Below the pieces are notes generated by a model. It searched no databases and was not told the DNA's origin. It was given only the letters and a program-made list of their open reading frames with translations. 64,000 nt of DNA from Stenogyne calaminthoides (lineage: Eukaryota; Streptophyta; Magnoliopsida; Lamiales; Lamiaceae): positions 23,613,916 through 23,677,915 of the forward strand of contig JBBCBC010000017.1 in NCBI GenBank assembly GCA_037126765.1. The letters are read 5' to 3'. A program made the translations under genes and the position numbers. Below are positions 55,301 through 64,000 of the stretch, in pieces. Every line of letters begins with the position of its first letter. The first letter of the stretch is position 1.

Positions 55301-55872
55301 TCAGTGGTGGGAGATGCCTCGATCGCCGCCATCAATCTGAGCTTCGGGGTACTAATCTGCTCAAAACTCCCCGCAAAACTCATGACGCACTTGCTCACAA
55401 TATCCATCAGCACACGATATTGTGGCTTTAGGTGCCTCTTGTGCAAAGTTGCCTCAAACTTCACAGGATTCTCAGCAATCCTATCTAGGTACTCCTGCTC
55501 TCTACCCGACATATACATCGCAGGATCCTCTCCTCTATCACAGAGCTCAAACACATCATTCAGATTTTTCGGAATAATGTACAACTCCCTCTCAAAATCG
55601 ATGTATTTTGATGAGTGCTCTAGATGAGATACGGTAATCGAAGAGTGCATACAATCTTCTTCATCTATTCTCAAATTACAGATGAATTCGATTACCTCTT
55701 TTGCGAACTCCTGGTCTAGTCGGCTTGCGACTAGATGGGTGAGTTTAGCCAGTCGAATCATATGCAGAGCCTCCTCTTCTGGCTTTGAGTTGGTTGTGCT
55801 TTCAAGTGAGACAGTGAACTCGTACCATGGCTTATTGGTTATGGCTAATCTCTCGAACACGGTTGGGGCCAT
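52366..55872 (-). CDS. Large 3' ORF of SIRE-type element F (about 1,170 codons, frame broken in the middle)
   Basis: The start is at 55872 (MAPTVFERLAITNKPWYEF), conserved with G. Residues about 1-265 form a globular domain (EEALHMIRLAKLTHLV, ELYIIPKNLNDVFEL, MYMSGREQEYLDRI, HHATKIAYILEMCREEED). About 266-540 is a Lys/Gln/Pro-rich segment plus a second conserved block; it is badly garbled here (54247-55074) but open in G. From 54246 a 626-codon open frame holds a Gln/Glu linker, a long Met/Glu/Lys-rich region likely to form a coiled coil (about 53800-53240), a basic stretch, and a C-terminal domain with WPHVDKWMPIKLNDMWEE, FWFNYDVLREWRGEG and PPPRLGNGLVNEKA. No signal peptide or membrane span is visible. 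The garbled part has CG where G has CAG/CTG, so the break may be a sequence error. Function unknown. A role in particle assembly or nuclear transport would fit a coiled-coil protein but is speculation. Confidence 0.75.
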
Positions 55873-56514
55873 TTTAGAATATGATTGAAGAATTTGAAGC
55901 TTTAGGGTTTTGCGATTTCTGGGCAAAGGGGATTTTAATTGCAGAGGATTTGGGAACGAAGGGTTTGATAAAATTTTGGCTTGAATGGCTTAAAGGGGCA
56001 TAAATAGCTTTGAGATCGTGGAGAATCGTGTTGGTTAGGTGAAAGGCAACGGTTGAGATTAATCTCCGATTAATCGGGTATATGAACCGACGATCTCCGA
56101 AAAGTAAGCCGCCAAAATATCCTCATTGGTCAATAATGTGGCAGAGCATTAAATGACTGTTGACCTTCTTCGGAATTTAAAACGATCCCGCCCAAAAACA
56201 TTCCTCAGGTGTTTTGTATTTATTGCGAATGATTACTGAGTTTCACTTAAGCAATAAATGGGTCGCATGAGTCATTACTTCTTCAGACTAATTTCCCTCT
56301 ATCAGTCTTACTGAGTACTGACCTTGATAAAATGTCGAAGATAATAATCTTGAAATCTTGAATGGGTTCAAGATGCTCTTGAAAGTCTTGACCTTGATGA
56401 AATCTGAGTTTCCCGAGACTCGATTCAAGATTTTTCCATTTTATCCCCGAGTTTCTCAAGAGAATTAAGAAAGCTTCATGCATCTGAAAATCTTCAATTT
56501 TTTTCAGATTTACT
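55873..56514. other. Interval between pol tail and 3' ORF in F
   Basis: About 640 bp without a conserved frame. It matches G at 61448-62050 and is related to C at 34700-35315. Confidence 0.55.
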
Positions 56515-56680
56515 CTATACACCTGGTTCTAACATCCCTAATTCAACTGAAAGTTCCTGAAATCTTGATTCAGCCAAAGGTTTAGTCAAGATATCAGCTC
56601 TTTGTCTATCAGTATGAATTTTCTCCATTTTGATGTCCTTTTTTAATATGATCTCTGATGAAGTTCCTTCTTCAGCTTGA
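56515..56680 (-). pseudogene. pol: Residual 3' tail of pol in element F
   Basis: About 50 codons containing KMEKIHTDRQRADILTKPLA and RFQELSVELGMLEPGV before the stop at 56515. This is the extreme C-terminus of the RNase H region, nearly identical to that of C (35318-35470). It is joined directly to post-gag sequence at about 56680. Everything from protease to most of RNase H, over 3 kb in C, is missing. Confidence 0.85.
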
Positions 56681-56802
56681 TTTCTCTTGAAGTCCATGAA
56701 GGAGATTCATCTTCCAACAATGACATCTCAGATCTTCTCTCAACAGGGCTAATGATATCTTCATTCAGTTCAGTGCCTTTTTCTGTTTTCCTGAAAAACA
56801 GA

Positions 56803-59213
56803 TTAGATCTGTGGTACCCAATTGGTATAGGGTCCTATCTGGTTAGCTGTACCTTTAGGAATCCAAATCTGCCTAACAACTCTAATCACTTTAGAGTGGC
56901 TGATTTGTCTTCCATAAACATCTACATACACATTTACTACTCTGGGTGCCTTAGCAGTTTCCTGTGTATGAGTGCTGGCCTTAGCATGAACATGGGCTTT
57001 TGAATTCTTCTTTGGTTCAGGCCTTTTGTTCCATTGCTTTGGCTTCTGTGCAGCTGGTCTGAATCTTTGTTGACTTGAGTTCAGGTAACCTTTACCCTTA
57101 GGCAAGTGGGGTTTAGGTTGCCTGTACTGAAATATGGGTCTTTCAGTATACTGAGGACTTGGTCTCTTCAGTTGAGAATATCTCTGCTGAGTGTTTCTCT
57201 TCTGAAGATTCCTCTGATGGTTCAGTGTTGAGCCTTTCAGATTTGCATTCTTAGCCTGAGGCTTTGAAGTACTTGCCTGAAATTTTCCAACTGACTGCTT
57301 AGGTTTTCTAGCCTTTACCTGAGGTTTGGGCTTTCTAACTTTGATCATTCGGGGCCTTCAAACCATAGGTCCTTTTCCCTTGTCTACAACCTTGGGCATT
57401 TCTTCAGTTTGAAGTGTAGGTGCCACTGATTTAACAAAGATTGTCTTCTTGCTACTTGATGCAGCATTCAGATGACCTTGTGAGGTTCCCCCTGGAATGT
57501 ATCCCAATCCAGATTTTATAGTGGTAGATCCCTGGTAACTCTGAATTTCATCTATTACTTTAGATGCAGTATTCAATAGAGTTAACTTCTTCTCGCACTA
57601 CTATCCTCACAGATTACATGAGTTTCATGCTTCTCGAGAGGTCATTGAACTTAGTTACGATTAGTCAATCTCTTCAATTGATTTCTCTAGCTTTTCGGGC
57701 TATTAGGGTCACTATCAACTTCTCTTTCTCTCGAGAGTTGTACTTTCGAAACATCCAGATTCATCAAGAGCTCCCATTAATTGAGAAGTGATTTCATTTT
57801 TGCTAGAGTCTTTCCATTTTAGATTTTCGACCTTGATTCCTTATTACGCTCTTGAGTTTTATTTAGCTTGATCCTTGCAAAACAAAGATAGTCCTTCATC
57901 GATTCTCAAAAGAATCCATCGAGTCAAAATGATTATTTTTCGATGGAACTTGAAAACTCTTGTGCTAGTGTAGGAGCAACAACAGAGGCGTAAGAGTTTA
58001 CCTCCTCAATGGCCATCGACGGATGTCATCACTTTCACCGTGTCGAGAATATCTCATCTGAAGAGCTAGATTCCTTCTCGAGTGTTCTTTCTTCTCGCAA
58101 CCATGGCCTTTTTGCTTGAGAACTTCTCGGTCTCTTTTTAGCTTGTCTTTCTCTTCTCTCCTTAGCACTCAACTCGGACAATCATCTTTGGAAGTGACCT
58201 TTCTTCCGCAATTATAGATCTGTTGGCATCATCATCCCGATCATTTTCTTCTTTGGACTTGGAGTCCTTCTTTTCGGATGAAGATCCTTCACTTTTCGTG
58301 TCCTTCTTCTTCTCGGTTGATCTGTCCTCGGGTTTCTTCCGGTACTGTGGTTCTCCCTTAAAAGCTTTTGTATTTTCCAAATCTATTATTAAGTCTGTCA
58401 AACCTCCTTGCCATCGATCTTTAGCTTTTCCTCAAGCTCATCCCGATGTTTGGCATGGGGTTCTCGAACTTTTTAGTTTTACGCTTTTTTATCTTTGGCT
58501 TTTAAAGCCACATTCTTACTCGATGAAGAATCATCTTTCTTTGTCGACCTTTTTGGATTTCTTATCAATTACAAATTCATAGGCTTTTCAAATCGAGAGA
58601 AGACTTGTTGGTATGGCATTGAACTAATGTTCTTGGTGTTTTCAATCACCACTGCATGAATATCCCATTTCTTAGAAAGACCTCTAAGAATTTTCAATGC
58701 CACTTCTCTTTGTGGATATCTCTTTCCAAGTGCATTTAGATCATTCATGATGCTAGTGAATCTGACTTCCAATTTGTCTATTGATTCACCATCATCCATT
58801 TCAAAACTGTCAAACTTTCCAATTGCCACTGAAAGTTTGTTTTCTTTTATATGATCTGTGCCTTGGCACATAACAAACTAGTGTATCCCATATCTCTTTA
58901 GCGATTATTAAGGAGAGATCATTCCCATCACACCATCATCAATTGTCTTTGATAGTGTGTCTTTTGCAATGTAGTCTAGATTGACTAACTTTCTCTCCTC
59001 AGGAGATAGTTGGTCATCAGACTTAGGAAATTCTGCTCTAGGATCAATTCTCTCTTCTTCTGTAATTCTGGGATTCACCACAGTAAATTTGAATGGTCAT
59101 TGAGAAACCACTCTCCACATATGCTCATATTTGGAATACAGATGAGCCTGCATTCTCAGTCTCCATAGATCATAGTTCTCCACTGAGAACATGAGAAATT
59201 TTTTAGAAGACAT
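56803..59213 (-). pseudogene. gag: gag of element F
   Basis: The start at 59213 (MSSKKFLMFSVENYDLWRLR) is conserved with G. The capsid part 58871-58570 is open (KENKLSVAIGKFDSFEMDDG, RGLSKKWDIHAVVIENTKN). The zinc knuckle near 58170-58215 is scrambled as read, whereas C and G keep it. The coiled-coil part 57600-58000 is garbled. The C-terminal part 57576-56803 is open except for one frame change near 57355, and ends WVPQI with TAA. Lesions cluster where CAG/CTG of C is read as CG. The protein is the same length class as the C and G Gags. Confidence 0.82.
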
Positions 59214-59332
59214 TTTTCTGATCTTTTGAAAAGAAAAAAAAAATTCAGCAAATAAGATCAGTTCAGATAGACCACAAGTATTTTTGAAAATAAAACTTTG
59301 GTCAACACAGCAGGTGGTCAAGTTGAACCACT

Positions 59333-59344
59333 GCTCTGATACCA
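59333..59344 (-). other. Primer-binding site of element F
   Basis: GCTCTGATACCA on the plus strand is the exact complement of TGGTATCAGAGC, the site pairing with the 3' end of initiator tRNA-Met. It lies two bases from the LTR. Confidence 0.95.
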
Positions 59345-59346
59345 CT

Positions 59347-61447
59347 TGTTGGTCCCGGTGTAAACGAGTCTTATACGTGTATGGGGGGGGGAATATACGT
59401 GTTCAGTGAATTTAAAACTTTTTCTTACTGAGGTTAGCTTGGGTCAGATAATCCTGAAGATTAAGTTCTGAGAAGCACAGATCGCTCTGAGTCAAAGTCT
59501 CATCGAGATGCTGATCCCGAAATGCTTTCGGATACCTCGAGATAATCCCAACCGAATCACGAGTGTCGAGAGATCCCGAGTTGCTTGGATCGATAACTAG
59601 CTTATCGAATCCTCGAGAAGAGAGTTCGGTTTTGATAACTATCTCTGTTCTAGCTACTCGATCGTCTTGAATGGTTGGCCTTAGTTTATACTCGCTTTTA
59701 AGCTTTTTGAAAAACCTTCCCTTTATGAAATAGTGATTAGGCAGGATTCACTTATGCAACTTCGAAGGATTGATTCCAACTGAATATCGATGAAAAAGTA
59801 TGCTTTCAAAATCAAGTCAATGCAACGATTAACCACGAGATAAGGAAAGCAATAAAGAACCACAAAGATTATAGTGGTTCGAGACTCAAGCTCCTACGTC
59901 CACTCTCTCCTGACTCTTGAGAGAAATTCACTATCAACTTTCGAGCTTTACGACTACCTCGTAGTTTACTTTACTCAACTCGGACTGAGTTTTACGACTA
60001 CTCCACGTAGTTTACTTTACTCAACCCGACCTTGAGTTTTTTCGACTACCTCCGTAGTTTACTTACTCAATCACACACAAGCTTTCGACTACCCCTGGCT
60101 TACTAACTTCTCCTCTAGAGTTTTTTTGACTACTCCGCCGTAGTTTACTAACTCTTTACAACTCTACTCACCAACAAACACACTCCAACTACCTTCTCAA
60201 GAGGGTTTGGGGTTTTTCGTTGGTTTCAACTAGGATGAGATATCCTTTACAATGAAGCACAATGCAAAGGGTTAGGATATCTCGACTAAGCTTTGACAAA
60301 TCTTATCAAGCTAGGCTTAGTAAAGTGAGCTCTCTTCAATATAGAAGCACTTGGGAAATTCAAGGTATTTCGAGTGCTTTAACTTTTGCAAGAATAAGTT
60401 TGAGCTCTTGAGTTATGTATAAATTTCCCGAAACCTTACAAAGTAGAGGGTCACCAAGATTTATAGGCATACACCAAGGTTACTCTTGAAAACTATCCGT
60501 TGGAGAGATAGCCGTGAGTTCCCTCTTATGGTGTGTGAGAAACGGCTATATTTAGGGTTTGAAACTCCCTAACACATTTTAGGCAATAGTCTTTCATGTA
60601 GCCGGTCTTCACTTTTTGCAGTCTGGAACTTTCGTACATCTGACATCTTTTTTCAATGACTTTATCATCACATCACTTTCGATGGTATAAAGCGTCGCGT
60701 CTTCCTCTTTTTGACTTTTTCTCTCCGTTAAAGGTAGACACCTTCAACGGCTCTTTTTGTTTACAAACTACGAGTTTGATATAACCTAACAACACTTCCG
60801 ACTTAGTTCCTTTTATGCGTTTGAATATCTTGGCAATATCTAACTTTCTAAGGCATTGCGTTTCTCTCGATGTTGCATCCTTGAATAGATATATTCGATT
60901 GCCTCGGAACATTCGAGTTCATCTTGAGCATTCATGCATTCTTGAGTCTTGATAATTCTCGTGCTTTCATATTCTTGATCTTGATTTCTCGATCTTGATC
61001 TTGCGTCTTGAGTCTTCTCGATCTTGAGGTCTTGAGTCTTGAGGTCTTCGAGTCTTGATTTATCTTGGTGATATCTTTGAGTCTTCATCTTTGAGTCTTG
61101 ATTTCTCGGTTTCATCTTGAGTCTTGATATCTCGATTTTCATCTTTGAGTCTTGAGAGACTTGATTTCATCTTTGAAACTTCAATATCTCGATTTTCATC
61201 TTGAGTCTTGAGAGACTTCATTTCATCTCAAAACTTCGGTTTCTTGAAAACATACTGAGTTCTTCAGAGTCTTCAGAACCTATCCTGATCTATATCTGCT
61301 GACTATACATTTCGCAGATAACATCCTGAATACTCTTAAAACTGAATCCTGACTCAAATATCAAGATCATTCTGAACATATCATACTTAGGGGTTTTGGG
61401 ATCTTAATCAAAATCATATAATCTTTTATTAAATTCATCTCCCAACA
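59347..61447 (-). repeat. 5' LTR of element F (2,101 bp)
   Basis: On the plus strand it begins TGTTGGTCCCGGTG and ends CTCCCAACA. It holds the G-box/G-run structure at 59373-59402, a minus-strand TATA region near 60460 (ATTTATAGGC) and the U3 repeat array at 60930-61240. The right end abuts G exactly at CAGGTGTATAG, the last codons and stop of the pol tail. Confidence 0.93.
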
Positions 61448-62050
61448 CAGGTGTATAGAATAAATCTGGAAAATTGAAGGTTTTCAGATGCATGAAGTTT
61501 TCTCGAAATTCTCTTGAGAAACTTCAGATAAAATGGAAATCTTGATCGAGTCTCGTGAAACTCAGATTTCTTGAAGGTCAAGATTTCGATATTATCGACA
61601 TTTTATCAAGGTCGATTTTCGAGAAGACTGATAGAAGAAAATTAGTCTGAAGAAGTAATGACTCATGCGACTCATTTATTGCTTAAGTGAAACTTCGATA
61701 ATCATTTGCAATAAATATAAAACACCGAGGAATGTTTTTTAGGCAGATCGTTTGAAATTCAAGAGGGTCAACAAATATTTAATGCTCATTACATTTTTGA
61801 CCAATGAGGATAAATTGGCGGCTTACTTTTCGGAGATCGTCTGTTCGTATACCCGATTAATTGGAGATTAATCTCAACCGTTGCTTTTCACCTAACCAAT
61901 GCGATTCCCCACAATCTCGAAGCTATATAGTCCCCAATAAGCCATTTAGCCCAAATTTTATCAAACCCTTCGTTTCCAAAATCCTCTGCGAAAAATCCCC
62001 TTTGCCCAGAAAATCCTAAACCCTAAATCTTCAAATCTTCAATCTCTAAA
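61448..62050 (+). other. Interval before the 3' ORF in element G
   Basis: Begins with the final codons and TAG of the pol tail (Gly-Val-stop), then about 590 bp without a conserved frame. The run up to the ATG (61960-62050) is a typical plant 5' leader in composition, A/C-rich with CCCTAAACCCTAAA-like bases. Confidence 0.6.
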
Positions 62051-64000
62051 ATGGCCCCAACCTTGTTCAAGAGATTAGCCGAAACCAACAAGCCTTGGTA
62101 CGAGTTCGTTGTCTCACTCGATAGCACAACCAACTCAAAGCCAGAAGAGGAGGCTCTGCATATGATTCGACTGGCTAAACTCACCCATCTAGTCGCAAGT
62201 CGACCAGACCAAGAGTTTGCAAAAGATGTAATTGAATTCATCTGTAATTTGAGGATAGATGAAGAGGATTGTATGCATTCTAAGATTACTGTATCACACT
62301 TAGAGCAGTCGTCCAAATACATCAATTTTGAGAGGGAATTGTACATAATTCCAAAAAATTTAAATGATGTTTTTGAGCTCTGTGATAGAGGAGAGGATCC
62401 TGCGATGTATATGTCGGGTAGAGAGCAGGAGTACTTAGATAGGATTGCTGAGAATCCTGTGAAATTTGAGGCGACATTGCATAAGAGGCACTTGAAGCCA
62501 CAATATCGAGTTTTGATGGATATTGTGAGCAAGAGCATCATGAGTCTTGCGGGGATTTTTGAGCGGTCAAGACCGGCTCGATTGATGGCGGCGATCGAGG
62601 CCTCACCCACCACTGACTTCAACTGGCTGAAATTTCTGATTCAGACGGTGAGTGAGCAGACCAAAGTTTTGAAGAAGGTTTACGGGGCGATCTCAATAAA
62701 ATGCAAGATCCACCATGCAACCAAAATAGCTTATATTTTGGAGATGTGCAGAGAGGAGGAGGATATCTTCGCCAATTCGACCCCATTCCCCTAGTCCAAA
62801 ATACTCTTCAAGCCCATTGCTGTGAAGAAGCAGGCCATTAGGGGGAAGAAGGAAAAGAAAGCAGAATCACCTAAAGCTGCTGCTGCTGAAGAGACTCAAC
62901 AAACCAGGGGGAAGGTTTTGTTGGAGGCAAAGAAGGAGCAGGGTGCAAAAATGATGAAGCGGAAGAACCTTGCCCCAAAGCGCAGAAGATTGGTGGTTCT
63001 CACCGATGGCAGTGAATCGGAAGAGATTCAACCTGAGGGCCAAACCGCTCAGAGTTCGCCATTGCAAGTTTTGGCTCAGGTTATCTCTAAGGCACAAGAA
63101 CAGACTGAGGAGCAGGTCTTCCCTAAGGTGCTTGAGACATCTCTAAGTTCAGAAAAAATTTCTCAGGAAATTTTCAAAGGAACTCAGGCCTCAGAGATTC
63201 CTACCAAAGAAGTGCCTACCTCAGATGTGCAGGCTCAGACTGACGAGCCAACTCAGACTCATACTGAGGAAATGCCAGCTCAGGCCTCAGAACCCACTCA
63301 GATGCAAACTGAGGACCTGACTGCACAACCTTCAGAGGCTGTTGAGACTCAGGAGCAGAATATTCTTGATGAGCTCCTGAGTGATCTACTACTTGATCCC
63401 TCAGCTGATGCTTCAACTGAACCAGAGAGCCCGAGATGGAAGAAGGGCGAGGCTGAAGAAGGCGAGTGGAGGAGCAAGGGGGAACGGTTCATTCTTGACC
63501 GCTACCCTGAGCTCAGCTCATACCCTGATCTGCAAAATGTCTTCTTCAGATTAAGGTCGACTGTGTTCATCCTCAATCAGACTCTTCCCGAGATGCTTGA
63601 TATTACTGCATTCAAAGGGGAAGACTGGTGGAATGAGGAGACAGCCTTTCTGATCGACTTCTCAGGGTTCAGAAGGACAAAGCTCATGATGAAAAACTCC
63701 GATTTTGATGAGCTGGTTCAGAGGAAGATAGCTGAGAGGAGAGCTACTGAAGTTGGTGCCCCTAGCAGCGGAGACAAATCTCAAGATGGAGATGGGGACC
63801 AACAGGGAGATGCCGAGGATCAGTCTCAGATGGAGAAGGAAACTTCTGGTGCTGGTCAAACTGAAATCGGTCAACCTCAGACTTAAGCTAGCACTCTTCA
63901 GGTACCTTTTGGCACTATTAACAATTATGCCAAAGTTACTGAAAGTTCTATCTTTAATTCTGAATTATCTGATAAACAGACTGAGGCTCGGTTGGAGACT
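62051..64000 (+). CDS. Large 3' ORF of SIRE-type element G (continues past window)
   Basis: One reading frame from ATG 62051 to the window edge is interrupted only by TAG at 62792-62794 and TAA at 63884-63886, each standing where F has a sense codon. Domain 1 (residues 1-250) has NKPWYEFVVSL, EEALHMIRLAKLTHLVASR, ELYIIPKNLNDVFEL and HHATKIAYILEMCREEED. Next comes a basic stretch (GKKEKKAESPK), a Glu/Gln/Thr/Pro-rich region with imperfect repeats of a Gln-Thr-(x)-Glu-(x)-Pro-(x)-Gln-Ala type, and domain 2 (about 63480-63730: LDRYPELSSYPDLQNVFFRL, LNQTLPEML, GFRRTKLMMK). A Gly/Asp/Gln-rich linker follows. The coiled coil and C-terminal domain seen in F would follow outside the window. By eye it is well over 90% identical to F. 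Function unknown. Confidence 0.78.

Larger units (their letters stand above)
49833..61447 (-). mobile_element. SIRE-type element F, pol-less, nested in G in opposite orientation
   Basis: Minus-strand order: 5' LTR (61447-59347), primer site, gag (59213-56803), short pol tail (about 56680-56515), 3' ORF (55872-52366), polypurine tract and 3' LTR (51883-49833). The two LTRs are nearly the same length and very similar, so insertion was fairly recent. The outer end of the 3' LTR lacks about 18 bp, and about 165 bp of G expected next to it is missing too, so a deletion removed the left junction with its target duplication. The right flank is CAGGT (61448-61452). Confidence 0.88.
45021..64000 (+). 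mobile_element. SIRE-type element G, pol-less, with element F nested inside (3' end outside window)
   Basis: 5' LTR (45021-47128), primer site, gag (47266-49686) and a short post-gag remnant to 49832. Element F in opposite orientation follows, then the interval after pol (61448-62050) and the 3' ORF from 62051 past the window end. No protease, integrase or RT is found in G. The left target duplication candidate is GAGCA at 45016-45020. G cuts fragment E at 45020. Confidence 0.8.

Noticed and set aside
52366..55872. Envelope gene for the SIRE 3' ORF
   Set aside because: No signal peptide, membrane span or cysteine-rich ectodomain is visible; composition is charged with a coiled coil. I kept it as unknown function.
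59333..59344. tRNA gene fragment
   Set aside because: Only the 12-base primer-binding complement is present, at the exact place expected beside an LTR; no tRNA body.
62023..62622. 199-codon minus-strand open frame
   Set aside because: It is antisense to the well-conserved 3' ORF of element G.

Overview
The window looks like repeat-rich heterochromatin from a flowering plant, probably a dicot. I find no intact host gene. Almost everything is LTR retrotransposon of the Ty1/copia order, whole, nested, truncated or reduced to solo LTRs. There are also pieces of a LINE, a MITE-like element, a replication-protein-A-like pseudogene of the kind carried by plant Helitrons, and one possible Helitron end. 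The plant assignment rests on copia Gag/Pol proteins of plant type, primer-binding sites matching initiator-tRNA-Met, TATAAATA promoters in the LTRs, and the SIRE-type layout of gag, pol and an extra 3' ORF.

Layout, left to right. 1-7699: copia element A (+), with part of its 5' LTR, a decayed gag-pol and a full 3' LTR. 7700-8050: a foreign spacer. 8051-13916: element B (+), same family as A, without its own 5' LTR. 13917-17726: an inverted LTR scrap, unclassified sequence, a solo LTR of the A/B family with a perfect 5-bp target duplication (14703-16402), and a second, minus-strand LTR-like block. 17727-19497: truncated copia D (-). 19607-20950: RPA-like pseudogene. 21000-22460: satellite-like repeat, AT-rich DNA and a MITE. 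22550-23531: LINE fragment (-). 23532-25136: copia fragment I (-). 25143-26008: another LTR piece of the A/B family (+). 26009-29048: non-coding DNA beginning with a Helitron-like hairpin.

29049-42691: SIRE-type element C (-), with 3' LTR, a long 3' ORF, pol and gag. A solo LTR (40956-42616, TSD TAGTC) sits inside gag. C ends in a chimeric junction with a gag-protease-integrase fragment E of a Tork-like copia (42691-45020, -).

45021-64000: SIRE-type element G (+), with a second SIRE-type element F (49833-61447, -) nested inside it in opposite orientation. F keeps both LTRs, gag, about 50 terminal codons of pol and a roughly 1,170-codon 3' ORF, but no protease, integrase or reverse transcriptase. 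G appears to have the same structure. This pol-less derivative, with a large uncharacterised protein in place of an envelope-like gene, is the most unusual thing here. In a complete family, the LTRs would supply promoter and processing signals, Gag the particle, Pol the copying and integration, and the 3' ORF an unknown accessory function. F and G would need Pol from a relative such as C.

One warning affects all reading frames. Large patches (about 45.1-51.8 kb, 54.3-56.5 kb, 57.6-61.7 kb and parts of 0.5-1.3 kb) carry CG where sister copies have CAG or CTG. The pattern matches plant CHG methylation sites and looks more like uncorrected long-read consensus error than biology, so many apparent frameshifts in F and G may not be real. 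Percent identities and copy comparisons here were made by eye.
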